From Acidimicrobiaceae bacterium (GTDB taxonomy: Bacteria > Actinomycetota > Acidimicrobiia > Acidimicrobiales > RAAP-2), in contig PLZP01000046.1 in assembly GCA_003152215.1 (NCBI GenBank), positions 1 to 48,510 on the forward strand: 48,510 bases of DNA, in the 5' to 3' direction. Positions 1 through 7,925 of the stretch are shown in pieces. The translations under genes were made by a program, and so were the position numbers. The notes beneath the pieces are model-generated. The model was not told the DNA's origin. It saw only the letters and a list, made by a program, of their open reading frames with translations, and did not search any database. The stretch's first letter is position 1; each line of letters starts with the position of its first letter.

Positions 1-1
1 A

Positions 2-61
2 TTCCTGGCCATCAAGAAGTACTTGAACGATGTCCGGACACCCGTTGTCCTGACTGGTTGA
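2..61 (+). CDS. possible 3' end of a gene cut by the window edge
   Basis: An open frame runs from the first bases to TGA at 59-61 and reads FLAIKKYLNDVRTPVVLTG. The amphipathic composition looks like a natural C-terminus, but only 19 residues are visible. No family can be assigned. The frame could also be open by chance. Confidence 0.3.
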   Translation, partial: FLAIKKYLNDVRTPVVLTG

Positions 62-141
62 GCGACGCCGTCTGCTAGCCACCTTGTTATCGTTCTTTCA
101 GACACGACGCGACGCGTAAATGGGCGCTCGCTCATCAATGG

Positions 142-383
142 ATGAGTCTCTTTTCAAGCAGCGCTGCAACCCAGATTTATACCGGAAAGGTACTGAAGGT
201 TGGCGCCCAAAATTCCGAAGCCTGTTTGCTTACACAAAGGGTTCAACGAGAACAAAGGTCTGTAATCAACTATTCACTTCTGGCAAGGTATCCATTCAGG
301 CGGGCCAAACAGTCACTTTCTTCATCGTCACACTTCATCAAGGTGGCATTACAAGCCAGGGATACGTAGTTTTGAATCGCTGA
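142..383 (+). pseudogene. possible frameshifted remnant of a secreted-type protein
   Basis: Two overlapping frames look as though they continue one another. The first, from ATG 142, contains IYTGKVLKVGAQNSEACLLT. The second, ending at TGA 381-383, contains VCNQLFTSGKVSIQAGQTVT followed by more beta-strand-like sequence ending in QGYVVLNR. The likely join is near 238-255, where the reading frame must move by one base. Together they would form about 80 residues with two cysteines and alternating beta-strand character. No ribosome binding site is evident before 142. Function is not recognised. It may be a decayed gene or a chance pair of frames; the stretch 384-518 behind it holds no convincing gene. 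Confidence 0.35.
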
Positions 384-518
384 CCACGACGATGTCGCGA
401 TGCTGAACTGGGAAGGCCAGGTTCGTCATGAGATCGATGTTGTCAAATTGGAACTGTCGCTGACGCCGCGGTCGTGAGAGTGCCAATGATCGCCCGCCGT
501 TGCGGGAGGCAACCAACG

Positions 519-1544
519 CTACCGATGCCGAAGAAGTAATCGATCCTTGCCGCCGATGAAGGCGAAGATTGCCACGACCAGCGCGATCACAGTGACAATC
601 CCGAACCCGATCCACATCATGAGAAACCCATGGAACTGTGGGTGGAAGAGCGAGCCTTGCCACTCCTGCAGACCGAGCCGATGTAGTTCGGGGGCGGCGT
701 TTTGATTGAGCGCCAGTTTCTGGGGCTGTGAAAGCTTCGGGTAGATCTGGGTGTTGAACTGATTCATACTCAGGACGTGTCCAGTTCGGTCAGTGAAGTA
801 AAGATTGACGCTGGCGTAGTCATAGTGGGCCAGGTAATTGCCATTTCTCAAGGGCACACCCCCATAGCTCGAAGGCATTCGCTTTGCGAACCAGAGGAGC
901 GTCTCATCGTACAAGGGCCACAAGGTCGCCCATAAGTAGATGGCGATCATCATCGCGGTCGTTGCGGCTAACGCTGCAAGCACGCGACGAAAGACGACGC
1001 CGAGGAGTGCTCCGGCGAGGAGCCCGATCACGCTGGCGAACGCCATCATCCACGGGTTAGTGAAGAAGACGCGATTCGTCCAGACACTCCAAAACTGGGG
1101 CGAGAGATCGAACCAGAGCCGACTAAGGACAATGCCCAAGAGAATAGAAAGGACGGTCAGCTCGAAGACGAAGACCATGAGTGTCGTGGCCACCAGTCGC
1201 CGCCGTCCCACCCCTTGAGTCCACGCGAAGCGGAAGGTGCCGGTCTCGAGAGGGCGCGCGAACATCGGCGCTCCGATGAAGACCGCCACCAGGACTGGCA
1301 GGTAGAAGGCGTACGTCGCAGCGCTGTAAAGGGTGCCGTTGAACACCTGGCCAGCGAGGATGACTGACCTCGGGTGACCGACTTGGTGAACGACCGCAAA
1401 GGCGATTGCGGTGAATGCGAGGTAGATCACGGCAACGCTGATGAGTGCGGTGCGGTGGAGTCTGAGGATCCCCGGCACCAACCGTGGTAGCCACGTGGTC
1501 TTGGTGGTAGGCGCGGCCGTCGTCGGAGTGAGGGTTGAGGTCAT
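519..1544 (-). CDS. ABC-2 type transporter permease
   Basis: This is a 341-residue integral membrane protein with about six hydrophobic segments (roughly residues 30-52, 78-100, 115-142, 160-185, 187-210 and 305-332). The cytoplasmic loop after the second segment carries a LETGTFRFAWTQGVGRRR stretch, typical of actinobacterial ABC-2 permeases that pair with GntR/YtrA-controlled ATPases. It presumably forms the membrane channel for the ATPase encoded just upstream. Its ATG overlaps the ATPase stop codon (ATGA, 1541-1544), indicating translational coupling. The substrate cannot be told from sequence; relatives are implicated in export of or protection from antimicrobial compounds or in envelope stress. 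Family assignment is firm, substrate unknown. Confidence 0.88.
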   Translation of the reverse strand: MTSTLTPTTAAPTTKTTWLPRLVPGILRLHRTALISVAVIYLAFTAIAFAVVHQVGHPRSVILAGQVFNGTLYSAATYAFYLPVLVAVFIGAPMFARPLETGTFRFAWTQGVGRRRLVATTLMVFVFELTVLSILLGIVLSRLWFDLSPQFWSVWTNRVFFTNPWMMAFASVIGLLAGALLGVVFRRVLAALAATTAMMIAIYLWATLWPLYDETLLWFAKRMPSSYGGVPLRNGNYLAHYDYASVNLYFTDRTGHVLSMNQFNTQIYPKLSQPQKLALNQNAAPELHRLGLQEWQGSLFHPQFHGFLMMWIGFGIVTVIALVVAIFAFIGGKDRLLLRHR

Positions 1545-2419
1545 TTCGGTATTTCTTCTGAACCAGAGGGGGCGTGTTCGAGGTAGGCGTAGGCAAGATC
1601 CTCGAGCGTCGCGGGCGCGAGAAGAACATTGCCGTGTGGAGGAATGTGAAAGCGGATGACTCGCGGCGCGAGAGTGCGTGGGAGGGCTCGAGTTATGACC
1701 GACCCGTGGCCATCGCGTACGAGCTCGGCTTCGGCCCCGGTGCCGGTGAAGATTCGGTGGTGATCCAGAAGTTCGTCGATTTCCCCCGCCACCACTGCCT
1801 CTCCGTCTTTGATGAGCACGAGGTGGCTCGCAATCTTCTCGAGTTCCGCAATGACGTGTGAGGAGAAGATGATCGTCATGCCGCGATCGGCGCAGTGTCC
1901 CATGAGCTCGCCCAGTAAGTCCCGTCGGGCGATGGGGTCGAGGCTGGAGAGCGGTTCGTCGAGCACCAGGAGCTCCGGTGCGCGCGCGAGGGCCAAGGTG
2001 ATGGCGAGTTGCGCACGTTGCCCGCCAGAGAGTTTCGACACTCTCTGCTTGAGATCGATGTCGAGGCGTTGAAGTCGAACGACCGCCGCATCGAAGTCGA
2101 ACGACGTGTTGAACGCGCGAGCGATGTGGACGGCGTCACCTACGGTTCGACTGGTGGACACCGGACCGTCTTGAGCGACGTAGGCGACTCTCCCCAGCGC
2201 CTCTAAGGATCCGGGAGCCAGGTTGTCGAAGAGGGATATAGCGCCCGTCGTTGGCGTGAGCAGGCCGGCCACGAGGTTGAGGAGGGTCGTCTTTCCTGCG
2301 CCATTGGATCCAACGAGCGCAGTGACAGTTCCCGCAGGGATTGTCGCCGTCACTGATCGCAGCGCCGTGCACCTCCGGAATCTGCGTGAGACGGCCTCTA
2401 TCTCGACGGCACTGGTCAC
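1541..2419 (-). CDS. ABC transporter ATP-binding protein
   Basis: A 292-residue ABC ATPase powering the permease encoded next. Walker A is GSNGAGKT (about residues 37-44), the signature is LSGGQ (130-134), and Walker B is LLVLDEP (150-156), followed by SSLDP and a switch His in FSSHV. The C-terminal 80 residues extend beyond the minimal domain, as in YtrB-like ATPases. I chose GTG at 2419 because it overlaps the stop codon of the GntR gene (GTGA, 2416-2419) and begins just before the conserved first strand. An upstream ATG at 2536 would add 39 residues of non-conserved sequence lying inside the GntR gene. It is the second gene of a three-gene operon. Confidence 0.92.
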   Translation of the reverse strand: MTSAVEIEAVSRRFRRCTALRSVTATIPAGTVTALVGSNGAGKTTLLNLVAGLLTPTTGAISLFDNLAPGSLEALGRVAYVAQDGPVSTSRTVGDAVHIARAFNTSFDFDAAVVRLQRLDIDLKQRVSKLSGGQRAQLAITLALARAPELLVLDEPLSSLDPIARRDLLGELMGHCADRGMTIIFSSHVIAELEKIASHLVLIKDGEAVVAGEIDELLDHHRIFTGTGAEAELVRDGHGSVITRALPRTLAPRVIRFHIPPHGNVLLAPATLEDLAYAYLEHAPSGSEEIPK

Positions 2420-2877
2420 TCGCTGACACCTCCCGTGAGGATTGAAGACGAGTGACCGAGTGACTCCAACGTGTTCTGGATGAGAGTGATGATGTCGGCG
2501 TGGTCGAGGCCCGCCTTCGTTGCGGATTCGAGCCACCCGTCGATGAATTCCTGTCGGAGCTTCTCGAACGCTTCTGCACTGAGCGTGGGAGGGGATGCGA
2601 CGATGAAGGTGCCGACCCCGGGCCGCCCCGCGGCGATTCCTTTGGTCTCGAGCTCCCGGTATGCCTTGAGCACCGTGTTGGGATTGATGGCGAGGGACTC
2701 GACCACCTCTTTGATTCGAGGAAGGCGGTCGCCGACGTTGAGATAGCCAATGCGCAACGCCTGTTCGACTTGAATGACGAGTTGGATGTAGGTCGGCACG
2801 CCTGATGAGGAGTTGAGGCGGAATCTGATCGGGGACTGATCGCCTTGCGCGCTATTTACTGCTTTATCTAGTTGCAT
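2416..2877 (-). CDS. GntR-family (YtrA-like) transcriptional regulator
   Basis: A 153-residue regulator with an N-terminal winged helix-turn-helix (residues about 20-90; recognition region INPNTVLKAYRELETKGI) and a short C-terminal helical region instead of a large ligand domain, the layout of the YtrA subfamily. YtrA-type regulators usually repress the ABC transporter genes in their own operon, which matches the two coupled genes downstream. ATG 2877 was chosen over the upstream start at 2952 because the extra residues are not conserved in character and because a -10-like TATAGT lies exactly 6 nt before this ATG. A 13-bp inverted repeat covers that promoter and the start codon, pointing to autoregulation. 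Confidence 0.85.
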   Translation of the reverse strand: MQLDKAVNSAQGDQSPIRFRLNSSSGVPTYIQLVIQVEQALRIGYLNVGDRLPRIKEVVESLAINPNTVLKAYRELETKGIAAGRPGVGTFIVASPPTLSAEAFEKLRQEFIDGWLESATKAGLDHADIITLIQNTLESLGHSSSILTGGVSE

Positions 2878-2889
2878 AGTAAAACTATA
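2876..2889 (-). promoter_or_regulatory. leaderless promoter and overlapping operator of the GntR-ABC operon
   Basis: On the minus strand TATAGT (2889 to 2884) sits 6 nt before the ATG at 2877. No Shine-Dalgarno sequence precedes that ATG, so the mRNA probably begins at or near the start codon. On the plus strand ATAGT AAA ACTAT (2876-2888) is a perfect 5-bp inverted repeat with a 3-bp spacer. It covers the -10 element and the start codon, so a bound GntR dimer would block initiation. The symmetry is seen in the sequence; binding by the adjacent GntR is inferred. Confidence 0.55.
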
Positions 2890-2914
2890 GCCCAGGGACG
2901 TGTGAGAGCTTTCT

Positions 2915-3943
2915 CTACGTATTCGAGACAGTGACGGCGCCGGAGACGTCACGGATCAAGGTGAGCACGTCCTCGGTCCAGTGCGATGCAAGGACCAGCT
3001 CGCGGGCGGGATCGACCCAGAGCAGGTGCCGTCCACCGTTGCCGCGTGCACTGCGCCCCGTGCTCGGCGCACCCGGCCACGGGATCTCATCGTCGTTGAG
3101 CCACCACAGGTAGCCGTACTCCGGCTTGACCGTACAGGGAGCCCATGACTGGTTCACCCATTCCGCGCTGAGCAGACGGCCCCCGGCGTGGATTCCCTGG
3201 TCGAGAAAGAGCTGACCGATCAAGGCAAGGTCCCTGGCGGAGATGACCAGACCGCCCCCCCAGTGCGCCCCACCCGAGACGACATCGATCGCACGACCGT
3301 CGAGTTGGACGACGCTGGTCCGATAACCGTGCCAAGACCATCCGTCAGACGCGGCCATCGGCTCCATGACGCGCTCGCGCAACACCTCGGGCAGCGGCCG
3401 TCGGAACAGGAGCGTGAGGGCGTACGTGAGGAGGTTCATTCGCACGTCGTTGTACGCCCAGCCCTCGCCCGGAGGCGTTCCGTGTACTTCGGTGCCCTCA
3501 CGAAAACTCTGCGCGTCGACGCCGGTCGCTTTGCCCCACAGCGCACCCTCCCACTGGCTGGTCTGTTGCAACAGGTGCCGCCAGGTGATCCGAGCGCGCT
3601 GGGGTCCTTCGAACTCGGCAATGCGTACGACCTCGTGAACTGGCTGGTCGGGCACCAGCAGGCCGTCGTCAAAGGCCAAGCCGGCGACGACGGATACCAC
3701 CGACTTGGTGACGCTGAACGCCATCTCCGGCGCGTCCGCGTCACCCCATTTGGCGACCTCTTCCCCGTGCACCCACACGACGCCGCTGGCGCCAGTGCTG
3801 GCGCAGAGGGGTCCGACGATCTCGCGATGGCTGGTGTCGGAAACTTGAGCCGCCAGATAGGTCTCGATGTCGGCGGCACCGATCGTCCATCGACCTGGGC
3901 ACTTCGCCACGACCCGGTCGAGAGAAGCATGATCGACGCTCAC
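2915..3943 (-). CDS. serine hydrolase, class C beta-lactamase-like family
   Basis: A 342-residue protein of the beta-lactamase-related serine hydrolase family, which includes esterases and D-aminopeptidases. The nucleophile motif SVTK (S77, K80) is clear. The second motif is a Tyr-Asn-Asp variant (Y164-N165-D166) of YxN. The third region, usually K/H-x-G, is replaced by a Gly-rich GNGGRH segment near residue 305. There is no signal peptide, so it is probably cytoplasmic and more likely an esterase or peptidase than a true beta-lactamase. Start GTG 3943 is supported by TATCCT 7 nt upstream. It ends 37 bp before the GntR gene and is read in the same direction, but the GntR gene has its own promoter. 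Confidence 0.82.
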   Translation of the reverse strand: MSVDHASLDRVVAKCPGRWTIGAADIETYLAAQVSDTSHREIVGPLCASTGASGVVWVHGEEVAKWGDADAPEMAFSVTKSVVSVVAGLAFDDGLLVPDQPVHEVVRIAEFEGPQRARITWRHLLQQTSQWEGALWGKATGVDAQSFREGTEVHGTPPGEGWAYNDVRMNLLTYALTLLFRRPLPEVLRERVMEPMAASDGWSWHGYRTSVVQLDGRAIDVVSGGAHWGGGLVISARDLALIGQLFLDQGIHAGGRLLSAEWVNQSWAPCTVKPEYGYLWWLNDDEIPWPGAPSTGRSARGNGGRHLLWVDPARELVLASHWTEDVLTLIRDVSGAVTVSNT

Positions 3944-3950
3944 TTGGCTC

Positions 3951-3956
3951 AGGATA
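3951..3956 (-). promoter_or_regulatory. -10-like element 7 nt before the hydrolase start
   Basis: TATCCT (3956 to 3951, minus strand) ends 7 nt before GTG 3943. There is no purine-rich ribosome binding site, so a leaderless mRNA is likely. A matching -35 box is not obvious. Confidence 0.4.
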
Positions 3957-3966
3957 TCGAGCCTTC

Positions 3967-4176
3967 TTGCGGATGAAGGGAGCCCACCAGGCAGAGTTCA
4001 TGGGAGTTCACAATTCTGGTCGCACGATCAACGTGTGCCGACTACTTCCGCTTGGAGAACGGGAAGGCACTCGAACATTGGGGCGTGAAGCGTACGGGCG
4101 CGATGATGCTGGATGCACGTTGGATCGCACCGCCGGCCGTCCCATTCACTCCCGGCTCAGCGAGACCTCGTGGAGG
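3967..4176 (+). pseudogene. frameshifted C-terminal remnant of a SnoaL-like (NTF2-fold) protein
   Basis: Two plus-strand frames join into a recognisable SnoaL/polyketide-cyclase C-terminus. The first (3967 to about 4033) reads GAHQAEFMGVHNSGRTINV. The second (from about 4034) reads CADYFRLENGKALEHWGVKR and runs to TGA 4174-4176. In intact family members the pattern G-x-H-x-G-x-F-x-G-x2-x-x-G-R and the pattern D-x-F/Y-R-x-E-N-G-K-x-x-E-H-W sit in one frame about ten residues apart. Here a one-base shift separates them near 4033-4039. The N-terminal half is missing, since the divergent hydrolase gene starts at 3943. It lies between two leftward genes and is presumably not expressed. The family match is from memory of the motif. 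Confidence 0.55.
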
Positions 4177-7100
4177 GCGGTGACCGTGACTGTTTTGAGG
4201 CTGATGTGGACCTTTACTCGACGCTTCAAATAGTTTGCGACGACCGTCGCGCGATGTTTTGCCAGGGCAATGTTGCCATGCGCATAGCCAGTTACGACTA
4301 CGGAGTTGCCATTAGCAACCTTCTTTGCGAAGGTATCGAGCGCGGTCTTCGCCGCGACGTCGAGAGTTTCGTTCGATGCGCTGAACAGGACAACTGACGC
4401 AAGCGCCGGCGTATGTGTCGAGGGCTTCGCAAACATCACGGTTGTGGGCGACGAGGTCACCGAGCGCGTTTCTCCTCGAGCGGCCTTCGTAGCCGTCACG
4501 AAGCACGTCCCGGACTTCTTTGCGCGCAGTACCGCTCCCGTTAGCGTGCACCGGCTGGTGCCGCCCGCATGCACCCGAAATGTCAGCGATCCTCCGCCCG
4601 GATCTCCTGCGGCTCGCAACGTGAGTGACGAGCCGACCTTTCCGGCACGGGTGGTGAGCGTCAATGTCGTCGGATGCGTCGTCGTAGTTGTGGGAATGGT
4701 CGTTGTCGTTGTGGAGGTCGTCGTCGTACTCGTCGTGGTCGTCGTTGAAGCCGGGGGAGGGGGCGGCGGTGGCGGGGGTGGAGAACCGGAGGTAGTGGTG
4801 GTAGTGGGAGTGGTGGTCGTCGGATGCGTCGTCGTAGTTGTGGGAATGGTTGTCGTTGTCGTCGTTGTCGTCGTCGTTGTCGTTGTCGTTGTCGTCGTGG
4901 TCGTCGTGGCCATGGTGAAACCCGTGCCGGTCAACGTGATTGTCTGCACGCCGTCACCGTCGTTCCCTTTGATCAACCAGGATCCGGTCACCGGACCGTT
5001 GGACGTCGGTTGAAATTTCACGGTCTCTTGGATTGACGAATCCGGAGCGATCTCGTCTGGTTGTGGTGTGGTGTTCGCAAGCTGTACGAACGGATCCGTC
5101 AACGCACTAAATCCGTTCGTGGTTGGCGGCGTCGACTGGATGATGGTCAAGGGGATGCCCCCTTGGTCGCCGAGTTGGAAGTTCAACGTCGCTGACGAAC
5201 CAACTGGAACGTTGCCGAAATTGAGAGTAGAGGGAATGGTCGTTATCTGAGCCGGAGGATCCGCCGATCCGGTGATCGCCACACCGAAGTTTCCGAGGTT
5301 CGTCTTCATGGTCGCCACGGAGTTGAACTGGTGATCAAAGTTGCCCGATGAGCCCGGTGGTGAGAATTGGACTGTGAACGTGAACGAGTCGTTCGCTTGG
5401 CCCGCCGGAGCGAGTACCAAGGGTGTAACGGGTGGATTGGTCACCACAAAAGGTGGCGCTGGGTTGCTGAAACTAGTCATGGTGATGGCGCTCGACGAGA
5501 GGTTGGTGACGGTGACGGGCATTGTGACCGGCGAGCCATTAATGGGCTGGGGATCGAACGATACGGCGTCGGGCGACCAACTGAGTGAAGGGTTCGTGCT
5601 GTCGCCGTCACCGCTCAACGTGACCGCGGCTGTATCGCCGGTGATATTGGCTGTGAGCATCCCCTCGTTGGCGCCGAATGCAGTGGGCGTAAAGGTGACG
5701 GGCACCGAGATGCTCTGGCCGGTCGAGAGTGACGCAGGCAGCGAAGAGGTCGGAGTGCCGATGCTGTACGCGCCGCCCGCAACGGCGAAGGACGAGACCG
5801 TGGTTGGCGCACTTGCCGTAAAGGTTTCGCTCAGTGTGGTCGATTGACCGACGACGGTGGGGGCGAAGGAGAGATTGGTGCCCGCAGCCGCCGGCGTTGA
5901 CGAGGGGAGCGTGCCAAAACCGAGCAGCGAGCCGTCCTTCGTTCCGACGTAGAGCACGCCGTTGTCGACGCTTGGTTGGGAGAACGTCGATGACGTGAAG
6001 GTCCCGGAACTCCACACCTCCTGGAGCGTCCCATTTGCACCGGGATTCACGGGCACTGGATTGAACGCCTCGAGTTGTGAATTGGCGCCCCCGGTATTGG
6101 GGGAGTGAACTATCCATACGAGCGCTGAGCCCGACGTCGTACCGTTCGACGTCACGACGGGGCCGCCCGATCCAAACCCAAAGAAATTTCCCGTGTTACT
6201 CGTACTGCCAACGAGAGGGAAGGACAACACGCCGTTCGTGTCCGTACGTTGGAACACGTTGAGCGATCCACCTCCGCCATTTTGGGCGAATGACGCCGCC
6301 CCCGCGGTCGGAATGTAAAGGTAACCACCGTCGCCAGGCCACACGCCCGGCTTTGACCACACGCCGCCGACGGGGCCCGTCTCGGATTCGACGTCGTCGG
6401 TACCGCCGGGACCCTGTTGGTAGCCGCCGAGGTCATTCATCTTGAGGACGTACAAGATGCCCTGTTTCGCATCGATCACCAAGGGGTTTGGATCATCGGT
6501 CGTGCCCATGCTCGCGGGCAACGCCACCGGTCCACCCGAGCCAAGGTCACCGTCTTGATTGTTGAGCTGCAACGCGTCGGCCGCCATGAACCAATCGACG
6601 GGCGCGAGTTTGCCGTTCGTGTTGGTATGAAGCTCAATGACGGCTTCAGCAAACTTCTGATTGGCGAGATCAGTGCCAGGTTCGGGTCCGGAGGGAATGA
6701 ACCCGTTTCCCGTTGACACGAAGATGTCGCCGTTCGCGTCGACGACGGGCGCCGAGCCCGCTTGCCAGATACCCGCTCCGGGTTCGAAGGGACCGGTGAC
6801 CGTCGTGTTCTCTTCGCTCGCCCACATGGTGGTGATTGAGGCCGTGGACGTCGAGACGCCAACGAGCCAGCCGTCCCAGTCGCCGTAGTCACACTGGGAT
6901 CCGAACGCGGCGTAGACCACGCCATGGAGGAGCACGAGTCCCGCGCGCTGTGTTTGAAAGGTTGCGTTGAAGACGGTCGAAGGATCGCCGTCGGCCGAGC
7001 CTTGGATCGGCACGCCACCGGCGGGCCAGCTGCTCGGTGTGGCACCCGTCGCGACGTTCACGGCCTCCATGAAGTCCTCACCAGTGTTGCCGGGCTCTTG

Positions 7101-7604
7101 TTTGGCCGCGACGAAGTACGCAATATTCGTTGACGGATCAACCACGGGTGTGCCCGTGATGCCGAGGTTGGTGCCGACGTCGCCACAATTTAGATTTTGA
7201 ATTGGCTGTTCTGGTGACCCGAAACTGTCCTGCCACTGAATGGCCCCAGTCGTCGAATTGAGGCCGTAGGCGTGATCGGTCTCGGTGACGGCGAGAACCG
7301 TCGGTTGGCTCACAATGGGCTGCGCGTTCACCGGACCATTGAGTTGGGTATCGAATATCTGTCCGAAGTTTCCGCCGGTCACGCTGGCGGGCGTCAGTTG
7401 CGCTTCGTTCGGATACCAGCCCGTTTCCGAGTTATCGGAGGACATCTGGAGCGTGTTCGCCTTCGCGCTCGTGGCCTCGACGAATGGCACCGCGACGGTC
7501 CCGGCGATAAGGAGGAGACAGAGGAGTGCGCGAAGACTGTATTTTCCCGTCCCAGGCTGGCATCGCACTCGACGCCAGACGTCGGTACCCGGGCGACTCC
7601 ACAT
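4146..7604 (-). CDS. large secreted protein: beta-propeller, ASH-like repeats, Thr/Pro linker, OmpA-like end
   Basis: An 1152-residue exported protein. Residues about 20-48 form a signal peptide. Residues about 50-565 resemble a PQQ/BamB-type beta-propeller (repeats such as VLAVTETDHAYGLNSTTGAI and GVLYVGTKDGSLLGF). About 568-890 contains three ASH/choice-of-anchor-D-like beta-sandwiches, with LSFAPTVVG and LNFGNVPVGSSAT type starts. About 896-980 is a Thr-rich linker with a run of ten prolines. About 980-1055 is Ig-like. About 1068-1145 resembles an OmpA/MotB peptidoglycan-binding domain (LDTFAKK, VVVTGYAHG, HRATVVANYL). ATG 7604 is chosen because TACTGT lies 7 nt before it. A role in wall-anchored surface display is inferred; the propeller ligand is unknown. 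No partner genes are adjacent. Confidence 0.8.
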   Translation of the reverse strand: MWSRPGTDVWRRVRCQPGTGKYSLRALLCLLLIAGTVAVPFVEATSAKANTLQMSSDNSETGWYPNEAQLTPASVTGGNFGQIFDTQLNGPVNAQPIVSQPTVLAVTETDHAYGLNSTTGAIQWQDSFGSPEQPIQNLNCGDVGTNLGITGTPVVDPSTNIAYFVAAKQEPGNTGEDFMEAVNVATGATPSSWPAGGVPIQGSADGDPSTVFNATFQTQRAGLVLLHGVVYAAFGSQCDYGDWDGWLVGVSTSTASITTMWASEENTTVTGPFEPGAGIWQAGSAPVVDANGDIFVSTGNGFIPSGPEPGTDLANQKFAEAVIELHTNTNGKLAPVDWFMAADALQLNNQDGDLGSGGPVALPASMGTTDDPNPLVIDAKQGILYVLKMNDLGGYQQGPGGTDDVESETGPVGGVWSKPGVWPGDGGYLYIPTAGAASFAQNGGGGSLNVFQRTDTNGVLSFPLVGSTSNTGNFFGFGSGGPVVTSNGTTSGSALVWIVHSPNTGGANSQLEAFNPVPVNPGANGTLQEVWSSGTFTSSTFSQPSVDNGVLYVGTKDGSLLGFGTLPSSTPAAAGTNLSFAPTVVGQSTTLSETFTASAPTTVSSFAVAGGAYSIGTPTSSLPASLSTGQSISVPVTFTPTAFGANEGMLTANITGDTAAVTLSGDGDSTNPSLSWSPDAVSFDPQPINGSPVTMPVTVTNLSSSAITMTSFSNPAPPFVVTNPPVTPLVLAPAGQANDSFTFTVQFSPPGSSGNFDHQFNSVATMKTNLGNFGVAITGSADPPAQITTIPSTLNFGNVPVGSSATLNFQLGDQGGIPLTIIQSTPPTTNGFSALTDPFVQLANTTPQPDEIAPDSSIQETVKFQPTSNGPVTGSWLIKGNDGDGVQTITLTGTGFTMATTTTTTTTTTTTTTTTTTTTIPTTTTTHPTTTTPTTTTTSGSPPPPPPPPPPASTTTTTSTTTTSTTTTTIPTTTTTHPTTLTLTTRAGKVGSSLTLRAAGDPGGGSLTFRVHAGGTSRCTLTGAVLRAKKSGTCFVTATKAARGETRSVTSSPTTVMFAKPSTHTPALASVVLFSASNETLDVAAKTALDTFAKKVANGNSVVVTGYAHGNIALAKHRATVVANYLKRRVKVHISLKTVTVTALHEVSLSRE
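4666..4850. repeat. 35-bp direct repeat pair within Thr-rich trinucleotide repeats
   Basis: The sequences 4666-4700 and 4816-4850 are identical over 35 bases and lie exactly 150 bp apart. Both encode the TIPTTTTTHPTT-type segment of the large secreted protein. They are embedded in long GTC/GTT trinucleotide runs (about 4681-4742 and 4846-4910) that encode poly-Thr on the minus strand, with a GGC/GGG-rich run (about 4753-4785) encoding poly-Pro between them. The 150-bp spacing (50 codons) means recombination between copies would delete the Pro run without changing the frame. Confidence 0.85.
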
Positions 7605-7611
7605 AGCAAAG

Positions 7612-7617
7612 ACAGTA
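7612..7617 (-). promoter_or_regulatory. -10-like element 7 nt before the large secreted protein start
   Basis: TACTGT (7617 to 7612, minus strand) ends 7 nt before ATG 7604. No Shine-Dalgarno sequence is present. This supports the internal ATG as the start, with a leaderless mRNA, rather than the upstream codon at 7703. Confidence 0.45.
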
Positions 7618-7681
7618 CCGGCACGGTGATTGCTCCCAAGTTCGCCCCGTTCGACGCTCCCAGAGCCGTGATTGCACGCTC

Positions 7682-7879
7682 GTGCGCAACGTGCCACGTC
7701 CATTCGGTCAAGCGGTGTCGAAGTGCGAAATCAACAGGATGGGAAGCTTGATGCTCGAATTTGCCGATCAATCAACGATCCATATTGACCCGGATTCACG
7801 GTTTCAAGTACGGACATTCTGCGGATTCGAACAGGTCATCATGAGTACGCCTGGAGGGCGAGCAGCGGTTTTCGGATAA
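7682..7879 (+). CDS. small DUF6188-like protein
   Basis: A 65-residue frame from GTG 7682 to TAA. The core resembles the C-terminal part of actinobacterial DUF6188 proteins: FGQAVSKCEINRMGSLMLEF, then a D/Q-S-T turn, IHIDPDSRFQ, and the terminal pattern IMSTPGGRAAVFG. The family function is unknown; some members sit in immunity-like or accessory neighbourhoods. Known members as I recall them are longer, so this copy may lack an N-terminal part. The start is uncertain (ATG 7739 is an alternative). It begins inside the upstream region of the divergent large secreted gene and is followed at once by a hairpin. Confidence 0.45.
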   Translation: MRNVPRPFGQAVSKCEINRMGSLMLEFADQSTIHIDPDSRFQVRTFCGFEQVIMSTPGGRAAVFG

Positions 7880-7880
7880 G

Positions 7881-7904
7881 GGCGTCAACGTGTGGTTTGA
7901 CGCC
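7881..7904 (+). terminator. hairpin directly after the DUF6188-like gene
   Basis: GGCGTCAA (7881-7888) and TTGACGCC (7897-7904) form a perfect 8-bp stem with an 8-nt loop, one base after the TAA. There is no T-tract, so it may be a weak terminator or an mRNA-stabilising structure. Confidence 0.45.
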
Positions 7905-7925
7905 AGAATTCAGGAGGCGGTAAGT

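Noticed and set aside
349-518. Minus-strand frame with a segment resembling capsule export proteins (NLAFPVQHRDIVVVSD)
   Set aside because: It lies in an alternative frame partly inside the ABC permease gene, has no start signal, and the similarity is too short to trust.
4306-5013. 235-codon plus-strand frame rich in Val opposite the large secreted gene
   Set aside because: It is the antisense of the Thr-codon repeats (ACN read as GTN-type codons), a typical repeat shadow.
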